Below, one piece after another: positions 52,248 to 61,961 of a stretch of 64,000 nt of DNA. Source of the DNA: Rummeliibacillus pycnus_A. Lineage in GTDB: Bacteria > Bacillota > Bacilli > Bacillales_A > Planococcaceae. A model generated the notes under the pieces. It was not told the DNA's origin. It ran no database searches and was given only the letters and a program-made list of their open reading frames with translations. The DNA lies in assembly GCF_044359855.1 (NCBI RefSeq), contig NZ_CP132291.1, positions 1,736,001 to 1,800,000 on the forward strand, read 5' to 3'. Position numbers and translations under genes: made by a program. Position 1 is the first letter of the stretch; the number at the start of each line of letters is the position of its first letter.

Positions 52248-52484
52248 TTAGAATTTTGCGATCGCAATAGTTAATACGAAGAATAAGATTGATAGCACAA
52301 CCGTAATGCGGTGTAATATTAAATCTACTCCACGAGCTTTTGCTTTTCCAAAAAGTTGTTCAGCTCCACCAGAGATGGCTCCTGAAAGACCAGCACTCTT
52401 ACTAGATTGCATTAATACTACGATAATCAATGCAACAGACACGATAAGAAGTAACGTCATAATTGCTGCATGCATATGTTCCAC
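52248..52484 (-). CDS. secG: Protein-export membrane subunit SecG
   Basis: 78 residues with two membrane helices (about 5-25 and 54-75) and the conserved central GLSGAISGGAEQLFGKAKAR. It is part of the SecYEG translocon and helps SecA-driven export. GGAGG stands before the ATG. Its own terminator follows. Confidence 0.95.
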   Translation of the reverse strand: MEHMHAAIMTLLLIVSVALIIVVLMQSSKSAGLSGAISGGAEQLFGKAKARGVDLILHRITVVLSILFFVLTIAIAKF

Positions 52485-52760
52485 CTCCTGATTCGAAACA
52501 TCACAATAGTCTTATCTTACCAAAAACTGTACGTAATGACAACGAAGTTCTACTTTTAGTAGTAACTAAAACCAATAAAATACACACTTTTCTATTATTT
52601 TATCATTCCTTATATATTTTGACGATAAAAAAGTAAAAACGATAGCATCCACTAATACTCAAAAGGTTCTTCATAAAAAACGTTGTTTTTGTTCTTATTT
52701 TGAACTATACAGTCATAAACTGTATTTGAAAAAATCAAATTTTTATAAGGAGGAGCTACA
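52485..52760. other. Divergent promoter region
   Basis: It separates secG and the O-methyltransferase gene. It is AT-rich with no further gene. A Shine-Dalgarno AAGGAGG ends it at 52753. Confidence 0.4.
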
Positions 52761-53432
52761 ATACAGGATGCTTACATGATGATCTGTGCTTTTGTGGACG
52801 ATTATATCAATAAAAAATTAATCCCCTCCGATTCCACCCTTGAGCAAGTTCAGGAATCAAACAAGCAAGCAGGTCTACCAAATATTAATGTATCATCAAC
52901 ACATGGAAAACTTTTATATCTTTTAGCTAAACTAAAAGGTGCAGAAAATATATTAGAAATCGGAACTCTTGGTGGATATAGTAGTATATGGATGGCTCGT
53001 GCCCTTTCCGAAACTGGAAAACTATACACATTAGAATTTAATCCGGATTTTGCAAAAATCGCCGAACAAAATTTCCAGCTGGCAGGTTATCAAGATAAAG
53101 TGGAGGTTATTGTTGGAAACGCATTAGATACATTGCCAATCCTTGAAGAAAAAAAATTATTATTTGATTTAATTTTTATTGATGCTGATAAGGTGAATTA
53201 CCCTCATTATCTAAAATGGTCCTTAAAATTAGCGAATCCCGGAGCACTCATTATAGCTGATAATGTTGTAAGAGATGGCAATATCATTGATGAATTAAGC
53301 GATGACGTGCATACAAAAGGACTACAACAATTTATGGACTTATTAGTAAACAATCCAGCCATTGATTCTACAGCGATTCAAACAGTTGGTAATAAGGGAT
53401 ATGACGGTTTTATGATAGGGATTGTAAAATAA
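52761..53432 (+). CDS. SAM-dependent O-methyltransferase (YrrM-like)
   Basis: About 220 residues. The class I methyltransferase core has NILEIGTLGGYSSIWMA (motif I, glycine-rich), LEFNPDFAKIAEQN and FDLIFIDADK with the metal-binding aspartates, then GGALIIADNVV-type motif. It belongs to the caffeoyl-CoA O-methyltransferase family; the natural substrate is unknown. The Shine-Dalgarno AAGGAGG is placed ideally for a start at ATA (52761), but the first in-frame ATG is at 52776, 22 nt away, so the start is uncertain. Confidence 0.85.
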   Translation: MQDAYMMICAFVDDYINKKLIPSDSTLEQVQESNKQAGLPNINVSSTHGKLLYLLAKLKGAENILEIGTLGGYSSIWMARALSETGKLYTLEFNPDFAKIAEQNFQLAGYQDKVEVIVGNALDTLPILEEKKLLFDLIFIDADKVNYPHYLKWSLKLANPGALIIADNVVRDGNIIDELSDDVHTKGLQQFMDLLVNNPAIDSTAIQTVGNKGYDGFMIGIVK

Positions 53433-53509
53433 TCAGTGCAGTTTTCCAACTGGAATCACATATTTCAAATAAAAAACATAAAAAAATATGCTAAATAATT
53501 TTAATGAGA

Positions 53510-53544
53510 AAGCCGCTATCGTTCCATAAAGGAGATAGCGGCTT
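53510..53544. terminator. Bidirectional terminator between O-methyltransferase and eno
   Basis: AAGCCGCTATC and GATAGCGGCTT form a perfect 11-bp stem between the two convergent genes. T-runs are weak on both sides. Confidence 0.75.
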
Positions 53545-53587
53545 CAATATTTGTGTAAATTGTTAAATTATTTTACTCGTTGTCAAA

Positions 53588-54883
53588 TTAGCGATTAATG
53601 TTGTAGAAAGATTTAATACCATTAAATTGAGCTGTTACAGACAATTGGTCTTCGATGCGAAGTAATTGGTTGTATTTTGCAACACGGTCTGTACGAGATG
53701 GTGCACCAGTTTTAATTTGGCCAGCATTTGTAGCAACTGCGATATCTGCAATTGTAGTGTCTTCTGATTCACCAGAACGGTGAGAGATGATTGCTGTGTA
53801 GCCAGCACGTTTAGCCATTTCGATAGCATCTAAAGTTTCTGTTAAAGTACCGATTTGGTTAACTTTGATTAGAATTGCATTACCAACGCCTTCTTCGATA
53901 CCACGAGATAACTTTTTAGTATTTGTAACGAATAGATCGTCACCAACTAATTGTACGCGGTTTCCGATGCGTTCAGTAAGCATTTTGTGACCTGCCCAGT
54001 CGTTTTCATCAAGACCATCTTCAATTGAGATAATTGGGTATTTAGAAGTAAGTTCGTCATACCAAGCAACCATTTCTTCAGAAGTTTTTGCAACGCCTTC
54101 TCCATCTAAATGGTATTTTCCATCTTCATCTGAGTATAGTTCTGAAGATGCCACGTCCATTGCTAGCATTACTTCTTCACCTGGTTTGTAACCTGCACGT
54201 TCGATTGCAGTTACGATTGTAGATAATGCTTCTTCGTTAGAAGTTAAGTTTGGTGCAAAACCACCTTCATCACCTACTGCAGTGTTATGACCAGATTCTT
54301 TAAGTACTGCTTTTAATGAATGGAAGATTTCAGTACCCATGCGTAAAGCGTGGCGGAATGATTCAGCGCCTACAGGCATTACCATGAATTCTTGAATATC
54401 TACGTTATTATCAGCGTGTTCACCGCCGTTTAAGATGTTCATCATTGGAACTGGTAGTTGTTTTGCATTAATACCACCGATGTATTGATAAAGTGGTAGG
54501 TCAAGGTAGTCAGCACCTGCACGAGCCACTGCTAAAGAAACACCAAGAATCGCGTTTGCACCTAGTTTACCTTTGTTTTCTGTACCATCTAATTCGATCA
54601 TCATGTTATCTACTGATACTTGATCAAGTACTGAATAGTTTCCGATTAGTTCTGGAGCAATGACGTTGTTTACATTATCAACTGCTTTTAAAACACCTTT
54701 TCCAAGGTAGCGAGCTTTGTCTCCATCGCGCAATTCTACCGCTTCATATTCCCCAGTAGATGCACCAGAAGGAACGATTGCACTACCAAAAGCACCTGAT
54801 TCTGTGAATACTTCTACTTCTACTGTTGGGTTACCGCGTGAATCTAATACTTCACGGGCTTGTACGTCTGTAATAATTGGCAT
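53588..54883 (-). CDS. eno: Enolase
   Basis: 431 residues, full length. Conserved ASTGEYEAVELRDGD, GDEGGFAPNL, SIEDGLDENDW, GDDLFVTN and IKVNQIGTLTET motifs, with the SHRSGESED loop, carry the metal ligands and the catalytic lysine. It converts 2-phosphoglycerate to phosphoenolpyruvate in glycolysis and gluconeogenesis. Last gene of the pgk-tpiA-gpmI-eno run; a ribosome-binding site (GGAGAG) precedes the ATG. Confidence 0.98.
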   Translation of the reverse strand: MPIITDVQAREVLDSRGNPTVEVEVFTESGAFGSAIVPSGASTGEYEAVELRDGDKARYLGKGVLKAVDNVNNVIAPELIGNYSVLDQVSVDNMMIELDGTENKGKLGANAILGVSLAVARAGADYLDLPLYQYIGGINAKQLPVPMMNILNGGEHADNNVDIQEFMVMPVGAESFRHALRMGTEIFHSLKAVLKESGHNTAVGDEGGFAPNLTSNEEALSTIVTAIERAGYKPGEEVMLAMDVASSELYSDEDGKYHLDGEGVAKTSEEMVAWYDELTSKYPIISIEDGLDENDWAGHKMLTERIGNRVQLVGDDLFVTNTKKLSRGIEEGVGNAILIKVNQIGTLTETLDAIEMAKRAGYTAIISHRSGESEDTTIADIAVATNAGQIKTGAPSRTDRVAKYNQLLRIEDQLSVTAQFNGIKSFYNINR

Positions 54884-54902
54884 TGTTTAACTCTCCTCAG
54901 TT

Positions 54903-56429
54903 TTAAAATAATGGTTTTCCTGTCATTTCGAGTGGTTGTTCCACTCCTAATAATTTTAACATGGTCGGAGCTAAATCGGCTAAAATTCCGCCATTTCTTA
55001 CAACAATATTTTCTTTTGTGATGATAACAGGCACAGGATTTGTTGTATGAGCTGTCATAGGTTCTCCTTCAAGTGTTACCACTTCATCGGAGTTACCATG
55101 GTCTGCAGTAATAATCGCCGCTCCACCTTTTGCAAGAAGCGCATCTACCACTCTACCTAAACATTCATCCACAGCTTCGATTGCTTTAATCGTTGGTTCA
55201 AGCATACCACTATGGCCTACCATATCAGGGTTTGCAAAGTTTAAAATGATCCCATCAAAACGGTCAGCTTCAATCGCTTCAACTAGTGCATCTGTTACTT
55301 CATAAGCACTCATTTCTGGTTTTAAATCATATGTTGCAACTTTTGGAGAATTGATTAGAATACGTTCTTCTCCTTCAAATGTTGCTTCACGACCACCACT
55401 CATGAAGAAAGTGACATGTGGGTATTTTTCTGTTTCTGCAATCCGTAATTGACGAAGATTATTGTCTGATAATACCTCACCAATGGTGTTTTTCAAATCG
55501 TCATCATGGAAAGCAATCTCACCAATTACTTTATCACTATATTTTTTAAAACAAATAAACTTCAAGTTTTGCGGATGGTTTTCGCTTCGCGTAAAACCAT
55601 CAAATGATGGATTTGTAAAAGCAGTTGATAGTTCGATTGCACGGTCCGGACGGAAGTTAAAGAAAATCACGGCATCGTTTGATTGAATTGTTGCAACTGG
55701 TTTGCCATCATTTTTGATCACAAACGGTAAGACAAATTCATCTGTTACGTCATTTACATAAGATGCTTCAACACCTTCTGCCGCTGAAGTTGCTTCAATA
55801 CCTTGTCCATCTACTAATACTTTATAAACTTTTTCTTCACGATCCCAGCGATTATCGCGGTCCATTGCATAATAACGACCACTGATAGAAGCAAATTGTC
55901 CGACTCCGATTTCAGCCATTTGACGTTCTGTTTCTTCGATATAGCCCACAGCTGTTTTTGGACCCACATCGCGACCATCTAGGAAGCCATGTACATATAC
56001 TTCTTCTAAGCCTTGGTCTTTTGCTAATTTCAATAGAGCAAATAAATGCTCATAGTGACTATGTACGCCACCATCAGATAAAAGACCCATAATGTGTAAT
56101 TTTGAATGATTTTGTTTTGCATGATTGACTGCATCTAATAGTGCTTCATTTGTAAAGAAATCACCATCTTTAATAGCCTTGTGAATTCTTGTTAAGCTTT
56201 GATAGACAATACGGCCAGCACCTATATTTAAGTGTCCGACTTCTGAGTTACCCATTTGCCCCGCTGGAAGTCCTACTGCTTCCCCTGATGCTGTCAGTGT
56301 GTTATGCGGAAAGGAATTCCAATAACGGTCCAAATTTGGTTTCTTCGCTTGCGCTACTGCATTACCAAATAGTTCGTCGCGTAAGCCTAAACCATCTAAA
56401 ATAATTAATGCTACTGGTTTATTAGGCAT
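54903..56429 (-). CDS. gpmI: Cofactor-independent phosphoglycerate mutase
   Basis: 508 residues. The metal-binding LDGLG (11-15) and the phosphorylated Ser62 in GNSEVGHLNIGAG are present, with the typical DGRDVGPKTA and ADHGNSDE segments. It uses manganese and interconverts 3- and 2-phosphoglycerate, which in endospore formers makes the step pH-sensitive. Its start overlaps the tpiA stop by 8 nt, so translation is coupled. Confidence 0.97.
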   Translation of the reverse strand: MPNKPVALIILDGLGLRDELFGNAVAQAKKPNLDRYWNSFPHNTLTASGEAVGLPAGQMGNSEVGHLNIGAGRIVYQSLTRIHKAIKDGDFFTNEALLDAVNHAKQNHSKLHIMGLLSDGGVHSHYEHLFALLKLAKDQGLEEVYVHGFLDGRDVGPKTAVGYIEETERQMAEIGVGQFASISGRYYAMDRDNRWDREEKVYKVLVDGQGIEATSAAEGVEASYVNDVTDEFVLPFVIKNDGKPVATIQSNDAVIFFNFRPDRAIELSTAFTNPSFDGFTRSENHPQNLKFICFKKYSDKVIGEIAFHDDDLKNTIGEVLSDNNLRQLRIAETEKYPHVTFFMSGGREATFEGEERILINSPKVATYDLKPEMSAYEVTDALVEAIEADRFDGIILNFANPDMVGHSGMLEPTIKAIEAVDECLGRVVDALLAKGGAAIITADHGNSDEVVTLEGEPMTAHTTNPVPVIITKENIVVRNGGILADLAPTMLKLLGVEQPLEMTGKPLF

Positions 56430-57183
56430 TTGCCCCGGCCTCCAATAATTTTAAGAATGAGTCTGGTTTTAAACTTGCTCCACCAACTAGAGCACCATCG
56501 ATATGCTCCATTGATAGTAATTCTACTACGTTTTCCGGTTTCACACTACCGCCGTATTGAATACGAATCATTTCTGCAGCAACTTCTCCTGCTACTTCTG
56601 CTACTGTTTTACGGATCGCTGCACATACTTCGTTGGCATCTTGAGCTGTCGCTGTTTTACCTGTGCCAATTGCCCAAATCGGTTCATATGCAATCACAGT
56701 TTTCGCAACTTGCTCAGGTGTTAAACCTTTTAGTGCTGCACCAACTTGAGAAGAAACCTTTACAACTGTATTACTTGCTTCTCGTTCTTCTAATGTTTCG
56801 CCTACACAGATAATCGGTGTTAAATTATGAGTAAATGCTGCATGTGCTTTTTTATTTACCCCTTCATCTGTTTCGTTATCATATTGACGACGTTCGGAGT
56901 GCCCCAAAATAACATATTGAACTTTGATATCTTCTAATTGAGTGGGGCTTACCTCACCAGTAAATGCACCTTCATTTTCATAGTGCATTGTTTGAGCACC
57001 GATTGCTAGATCTGTACCTTCTGCTTTACCTACAAGTGAAGGTAAAAATAGAGCTGGTGCACAAATAACTGAGTCCACTTTATCTGTTGCTGGAACAGAT
57101 GATTTAACTGCTTCTACAAATTCAATTGCTTCCGATAATGTTTTATACATTTTCCAGTTACCTGCAATAATTGGTTTACGCAT
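56422..57183 (-). CDS. tpiA: Triosephosphate isomerase
   Basis: 253 residues from ATG at 57183, with GGAGG nine bases upstream; the frame can be extended only to a TTG at 57192. Catalytic residues are N9 and K11 (GNWKMYK), H95 (GHSERR) and E167 (AYEPIWAIGTG). It interconverts dihydroxyacetone phosphate and glyceraldehyde-3-phosphate. It lies between pgk and gpmI. Confidence 0.98.
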   Translation of the reverse strand: MRKPIIAGNWKMYKTLSEAIEFVEAVKSSVPATDKVDSVICAPALFLPSLVGKAEGTDLAIGAQTMHYENEGAFTGEVSPTQLEDIKVQYVILGHSERRQYDNETDEGVNKKAHAAFTHNLTPIICVGETLEEREASNTVVKVSSQVGAALKGLTPEQVAKTVIAYEPIWAIGTGKTATAQDANEVCAAIRKTVAEVAGEVAAEMIRIQYGGSVKPENVVELLSMEHIDGALVGGASLKPDSFLKLLEAGANA

Positions 57184-57208
57184 TGTGAACAACCTCCATT
57201 TATAAGTA

Positions 57209-58393
57209 TTATTTGTCGTTTAATGCGACAACACCCGGTAATTCTTTACCTTCCATAAATTCAAGAGATGCACCGCCACCAGTTGAGATGTGATCCATTT
57301 TACCAGCTACTTGGAATTTTTCTACTGCTGCTGCTGAATCGCCACCACCAATAATTGTATAACCATTTGTTTCTGCCATTGCACTTGCTACAGCCTTTGT
57401 ACCATTTGCAAATGCATCTATTTCAAATACACCCATAGGTCCATTCCAAATGATTAGTTTTGAGTTGTTAATCACATCTGCATATTCTGCAGCAGTTTTT
57501 GGCCCGATATCTAATCCCATCCAATCACTTGGAATTTGATCGATATCAACTACTTTTGTTTCTGCATCTTTCGAGAATTCGTTTGCTACAACAGCATCCA
57601 CTGGCATATGTAATTTCACGCCTTTTTCAGCTGCTTTTTCGATAAATGATTTAGCTAATTCGATTTTATCTTCTTCTAATAATGATTTACCTATATCATA
57701 ACCTTGTGCTTTTGAGAATGTATAAGACAAACCCCCACCAATGATTAAATGGTCCACTTTATCTAAAAGATTTTCGATTACACCGATTTTATCTTTAACT
57801 TTTGCACCACCGATAATTGCAGTGAATGGGCGTTCTGGGTTTGATAATGCTTTACCTAAAACATCAATTTCTTTTTCCATTAAAAGACCAGAAACTGCTG
57901 GTAAGTATTCTGCAATTCCTGCTGTTGTAGCATGTGCACGATGAGCGGCACCAAATGCATCATTGACATAAAGATCTGCTAATTTTGCGAAGCTTTCAGC
58001 AAGCGCAGGATCGTTCTTTTCTTCGCCTTTATGGAAACGAACGTTTTCTAATAGAACGATTTCACCATCATTCATGTTTCCTACAGCTTGTTCCACTGAT
58101 TCACCGATAGATTCATCTAGTTTTGTTACAGGTTTACCCATAAGTTCAGAAAGACGTTCGCCTACAGCTGTTAATCGTAGTTCTTCTTTCACTTCACCTT
58201 TTGGACGTCCTAGATGGCTAGCTAAAATTACTTTTGCCCCTTTTTCTACTAAATATGAGATTGTAGGAAGCGCTGCTCGAATACGAGTGTCGTCGGTAAT
58301 TTTGCCTTCTTCCATTGGTACATTGAAATCCACACGTACAAATACGCGTTTTCCTTTTACTTCGATATCATTCATTGTCTTTTTTTGATACAT
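57209..58393 (-). CDS. pgk: Phosphoglycerate kinase
   Basis: 394 residues, full length. The substrate-binding RVDFNVPM (21-28) and SHLGRPKG, and the nucleotide-binding hinge ending in TVIGGGDSAAAV-like and STGGGASLEFMEG, are conserved. It makes ATP from 1,3-bisphosphoglycerate. A terminator after gap suggests that pgk has partly independent transcription from the upstream 260-bp spacer. Confidence 0.98.
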   Translation of the reverse strand: MYQKKTMNDIEVKGKRVFVRVDFNVPMEEGKITDDTRIRAALPTISYLVEKGAKVILASHLGRPKGEVKEELRLTAVGERLSELMGKPVTKLDESIGESVEQAVGNMNDGEIVLLENVRFHKGEEKNDPALAESFAKLADLYVNDAFGAAHRAHATTAGIAEYLPAVSGLLMEKEIDVLGKALSNPERPFTAIIGGAKVKDKIGVIENLLDKVDHLIIGGGLSYTFSKAQGYDIGKSLLEEDKIELAKSFIEKAAEKGVKLHMPVDAVVANEFSKDAETKVVDIDQIPSDWMGLDIGPKTAAEYADVINNSKLIIWNGPMGVFEIDAFANGTKAVASAMAETNGYTIIGGGDSAAAVEKFQVAGKMDHISTGGGASLEFMEGKELPGVVALNDK

Positions 58394-58570
58394 AATCGTG
58401 CCTCCTCCAATTGTCTATAACATTTTAATTATGATGAAAATAAGCATCATTCTTCGCTTATATTATGATGAACAAAAATAGCTTCTTCAACCGTTTCAAT
58501 ATAGATTATTGTGAAAAAAATAAGCCGAAATATTTTGTTTTTATCAATGAAGCGCTTACTTATTTCATAA

Positions 58571-58605
58571 AAAAAGGAGAAGTGCAAAACTGCTTCTCCT
58601 TTTTT
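58571..58605 (-). terminator. Terminator between gap and pgk
   Basis: AAAAAAGGAGAAG and CTTCTCCTTTTTT form a strong A/T-flanked stem, so read-through from gap to pgk is limited. Confidence 0.85.
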
Positions 58606-58655
58606 ACCCTAATTCATTATATACATATGGTAACTATATGGCTATCGTTTTTGAA

Positions 58656-59660
58656 TTACAAACCTTGTTTCATCATGTATTCAGCTAAATCTACTACACG
58701 AGTAGAATAACCTGATTCGTTATCATACCAAGCCAATACTTTTACAAGGTTACCTTCAAGAACCATTGTAGATAGACTATCAACTGTAGATGAAGAAACA
58801 TTGCCGTTGTAATCAATTGATACTAATGGTAATTCTGAGTATGCAAGAATACCTTTTAATTCATTTTCAGATGCTGCTTTTAATGCTGCATTAACATCTT
58901 CTGGAGTTACGTCTTTTTCTAATTCTACAACTAAGTCAACCAATGATACGTTTGGTGTTGGAACACGAATTGCCATACCATCTAGTTTACCTTCAAGTTG
59001 TGGTAAAACTTTTGCTACTGCAACTGCTGCGCCAGTAGTAGTTGGGATCATAGATTGTGCAGCTGCACGAGCACGGCGATAATCTTTATGTGGAAGATCT
59101 AAGATTTTTTGATCGTTTGTGTATGAGTGAACGGTAGTCATCATACCACGTTTGATACCGAATTGTTCATCCAACACTTTGGCAACTGGTGATAAGCAGT
59201 TTGTTGTACAAGATGCATTTGATACGACAATATCATTTGCTGCATCGTATTTTTCGTTGTTTACACCCATTACATAAGTTGGCATGTTCTTGCCTGGAGC
59301 AGATACGATTACTCTTTTAGCGCCTGCTTCAACGTGTTTATGCGCAGATTCATGGTCTGTAAAGCGACCTGTAGATTCTACTACGATATCAACACCTAAT
59401 TCTCCCCAAGGAAGTTTTGCAGGATCTGTTTCAGCATAGACACGAACGTTTTTGCCATCTACTACAAGGTATTCACCTTCAGATGTTACTTCTGCATCGA
59501 ATGTGCCGTGAACTGAATCATATTTTAAAAGATGAGCAAGCATTGCTGCGTCAGTTAAATCATTTACCGCTACAATTTCAATATCTTGTCGTTTAATTGC
59601 TGTTCGGAAAACTAATCGTCCAATACGTCCAAATCCATTAATCGCTAATTTTAAAGTCAT
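58656..59660 (-). CDS. gap: Glyceraldehyde-3-phosphate dehydrogenase (glycolytic type)
   Basis: 334 residues from ATG at 59660, with GGAGG upstream; the frame to 59675 lacks support. The NAD-binding INGFGRIGR, the catalytic C151 in ASCTTNC and H178 are present, and the D33-type aspartate in VAVNDLTD supports NAD specificity. It follows cggR closely (24 nt), as in Bacillus cggR-gapA. Confidence 0.97.
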   Translation of the reverse strand: MTLKLAINGFGRIGRLVFRTAIKRQDIEIVAVNDLTDAAMLAHLLKYDSVHGTFDAEVTSEGEYLVVDGKNVRVYAETDPAKLPWGELGVDIVVESTGRFTDHESAHKHVEAGAKRVIVSAPGKNMPTYVMGVNNEKYDAANDIVVSNASCTTNCLSPVAKVLDEQFGIKRGMMTTVHSYTNDQKILDLPHKDYRRARAAAQSMIPTTTGAAVAVAKVLPQLEGKLDGMAIRVPTPNVSLVDLVVELEKDVTPEDVNAALKAASENELKGILAYSELPLVSIDYNGNVSSSTVDSLSTMVLEGNLVKVLAWYDNESGYSTRVVDLAEYMMKQGL

Positions 59661-59684
59661 AATCTTTTCCTCCATTAAATGAGT

Positions 59685-60713
59685 TTATTGTAGTAAGTGA
59701 AGCATTTCTTCCGCAGCAGCTGAATCAGTTATTAAAACTGATTGTTTTGCGCCGTGTTTGAAGTAAGAAAGAATGGCTTTAGCCTTATTCTTCCCACCAG
59801 CTACTGCAATAATACTTTTACATCTATTTACTTGCTCTAATTGGATTCCTACAGTACGAATTCTTTGTACTGCATTCCCCTGTTCATCGAAATAATAACC
59901 AAAGGCCTCACTGACAGCGCCACTTTCAAGTAAAGATTGTTTTTCTTCTTCACATGATTTGCGTCTTTCTGCCATTTCTAAAGCAGAGCCAATACCGTGA
60001 ATGACGACATCTGTTTGATCATATAACTCCATCATTTCTTTCACGATTGGTTCTTGAATAATTGCATTATAAGCTGTTTCACTTAAATGTTCTGGTAAAT
60101 ACAAAGTACGATAAGTGTTGTCAGTATTCCCTGCAAATGTTGCTGCAATAGTGTTAGCTTGCAGTCTCATCTCAACTCCCATACCACCTCTAGCAGCGAT
60201 AAAGTTTAGATCAGTTAGTTTTTCTGAAGGAGTAAGACTATCTGCTATGGCAGCTAATGTACTTCCACCTGTTACAGCGACGATTTTGCTAATACTCGCT
60301 ACTAATTCTAATTGTTTTGCCGCTTCCAAACCGAGCAATGATTTAATCGATGGAAGTTCATCAAGATCCCCATCTACTATTATTACTTTTTTGATTCCAA
60401 GTATTCGTGTTAGCTGTTTTTCCATTGTGGAAATACCTGACCATTCATAAACGAGAGGCTTTAACACTTCTAATACTTCCATTCCTAATTCAGAAATCCT
60501 CATACCAGAACGACTAGCTACAATCAGCCCTTGCTCACGTAACAAATCCGTTTCCTTACGAGCTTCTCTTTCTGCTACAGAAAGATTATCCGCAAGTCCA
60601 CGTCGACCAATGGGACCTAACATTTCAATCATTTGTAAAAAACGATATCGAGTATGAAGAAGCTCAGACACTTCAGGCATTATTTTCAATTGTGCTTCCG
60701 ATAATGTAGTCAT
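59685..60713 (-). CDS. cggR: Central glycolytic genes repressor CggR
   Basis: 342 residues of the SorC/DeoR family. An N-terminal HTH (about 15-60) is followed by a sugar-phosphate-binding domain with VAVTGGSTLAAIA (about 145-157) and GIGSALEMAERRKS. Fructose-1,6-bisphosphate releases it from the operator in Bacillus. A matching operator lies immediately upstream (60730-60768), so it probably represses itself and gap. GGAGG precedes the ATG. Confidence 0.95.
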   Translation of the reverse strand: MTTLSEAQLKIMPEVSELLHTRYRFLQMIEMLGPIGRRGLADNLSVAEREARKETDLLREQGLIVASRSGMRISELGMEVLEVLKPLVYEWSGISTMEKQLTRILGIKKVIIVDGDLDELPSIKSLLGLEAAKQLELVASISKIVAVTGGSTLAAIADSLTPSEKLTDLNFIAARGGMGVEMRLQANTIAATFAGNTDNTYRTLYLPEHLSETAYNAIIQEPIVKEMMELYDQTDVVIHGIGSALEMAERRKSCEEEKQSLLESGAVSEAFGYYFDEQGNAVQRIRTVGIQLEQVNRCKSIIAVAGGKNKAKAILSYFKHGAKQSVLITDSAAAEEMLHLLQ

Positions 60714-60729
60714 GTCGTTACCTCCTTAA

Positions 60730-60768
60730 GGGACATATTTTATCCCACCTTTTATCATTACGTCCCAC
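60730..60768 (-). promoter_or_regulatory. Predicted CggR operator
   Basis: On the minus strand TGGGACGTAATGA and TGGGATAAAATATG form two half-sites exactly 20 bp apart, the spacing in the Bacillus subtilis CggR operator. It overlaps the likely promoter and lies 16-55 nt before the cggR start codon. Confidence 0.65.
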
Positions 60769-60880
60769 TTACTACAAAAAAATTTATTTCTTGCTTAGAG
60801 TATACAATTTCATGTCATCATATGCAACTAAATTTCACCAAGAATTGAGTAGAATAGACAATATCACAATATCGCCTATC

Positions 60881-61117
60881 CTAGTCTGCACCGATTCCTT
60901 CCAACAGCGTTATATAATCCAGTACACCATACTGAATAATCTGCCCATCTTTTTCAACAACAGGTATCATCATCATATATTTTTCATGAAGTGTATCATC
61001 CTGTTCAATATTCACTTCTTTAACCTCAAAAGGAATATCTTCACGCACTAAATTCAGCATTCGTTTGCCATCTTCGCAAAGTCCGCAGTTCGGTCTACTG
61101 TAGTATGTAATTTCCAT
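60881..61117 (-). CDS. Glutaredoxin-like thiol protein
   Basis: 78 residues, a single thioredoxin-like fold with the CGLC motif (11-14) and a cis-proline IPVV near 51-54. It is the small DUF836 type, usually with a role in thiol-disulfide exchange or delivery of metals. A single gene between cggR and the two-component system. Confidence 0.78.
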   Translation of the reverse strand: MEITYYSRPNCGLCEDGKRMLNLVREDIPFEVKEVNIEQDDTLHEKYMMMIPVVEKDGQIIQYGVLDYITLLEGIGAD

Positions 61118-61252
61118 TATTTAATGCTCCTCACCTTTGATATTTCTTCAATTATATAAATAATTTCTTGTGTTGAATACTCATAGGATTGATGGGCTTA
61201 CGAAGAGATTGAACGAAGTTTGAATCATGTGGTTGTAATTTTGCAAAAAATA

Positions 61253-61948
61253 TCATATCAAATTCAAACGATATCCCGCTCCCCAAACTGTTTCAATGAT
61301 TTTAGGATTATTACTATCTTCTTCTATTTTTTCACGAATCCGATTGATGTGTACGGTCACAGTAGAACTATCGCCTATATAGCCGTATCCCCAAATTTGT
61401 TCAACGATTTGTTCTTTAGAGAAAACGATGTTTGCATTTTCCGCTAAAAAAACAAGTACTTCAAATTCCTTATTAGGGAACTTAACTACTTCGCCATTCA
61501 CATAAACTTTCCAACTCTTTTTTAGTATTTTCATGTGACCAATTTGAATGACGTCATCTGTTGTTTCATTTCTATGATGTATCAATCGTTCATAACGATT
61601 GATATGAGCTTTGACACGCGCTACAAGTTCTGCAGGATCAAACGGTTTTGATATATAATCATCTGCACCAAGCCCTAGGCCCCTTATTTTATCTATTGAT
61701 TCTGTCTTGGCTGTCACCATTAATATTGGTATTTCAGATTCAGCTCGTATTTCTTTACAAAGTTCATAACCATTTTTGCCAGGTAGCATGATATCTAGAA
61801 TCAACAAATCAAAACGCTCTTGATTCAACACTTGGATGACGGAATTACCATTCTGAATGATTCGTGTTTCAAATCCATTAATCTCAAGGTAATCTTCTTC
61901 TAACATTGCAATTTCGATATCATCTTCTGCAATTAAAATTTTATACAT
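61253..61948 (-). CDS. OmpR/PhoB-family response regulator
   Basis: 231 residues. The receiver domain has the acidic pocket (D9, D10), phosphoacceptor D52 in LLILDIMLPG, T in MVTAKTE and K in YISKPFDP. The C-terminal winged helix ends in VWGAGYRL. It lies 13 nt after the kinase gene, so both are probably co-transcribed. Confidence 0.92.
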   Translation of the reverse strand: MYKILIAEDDIEIAMLEEDYLEINGFETRIIQNGNSVIQVLNQERFDLLILDIMLPGKNGYELCKEIRAESEIPILMVTAKTESIDKIRGLGLGADDYISKPFDPAELVARVKAHINRYERLIHHRNETTDDVIQIGHMKILKKSWKVYVNGEVVKFPNKEFEVLVFLAENANIVFSKEQIVEQIWGYGYIGDSSTVTVHINRIREKIEEDSNNPKIIETVWGAGYRLNLI

Positions 61949-61961
61949 ATTCTTCCCTCTT

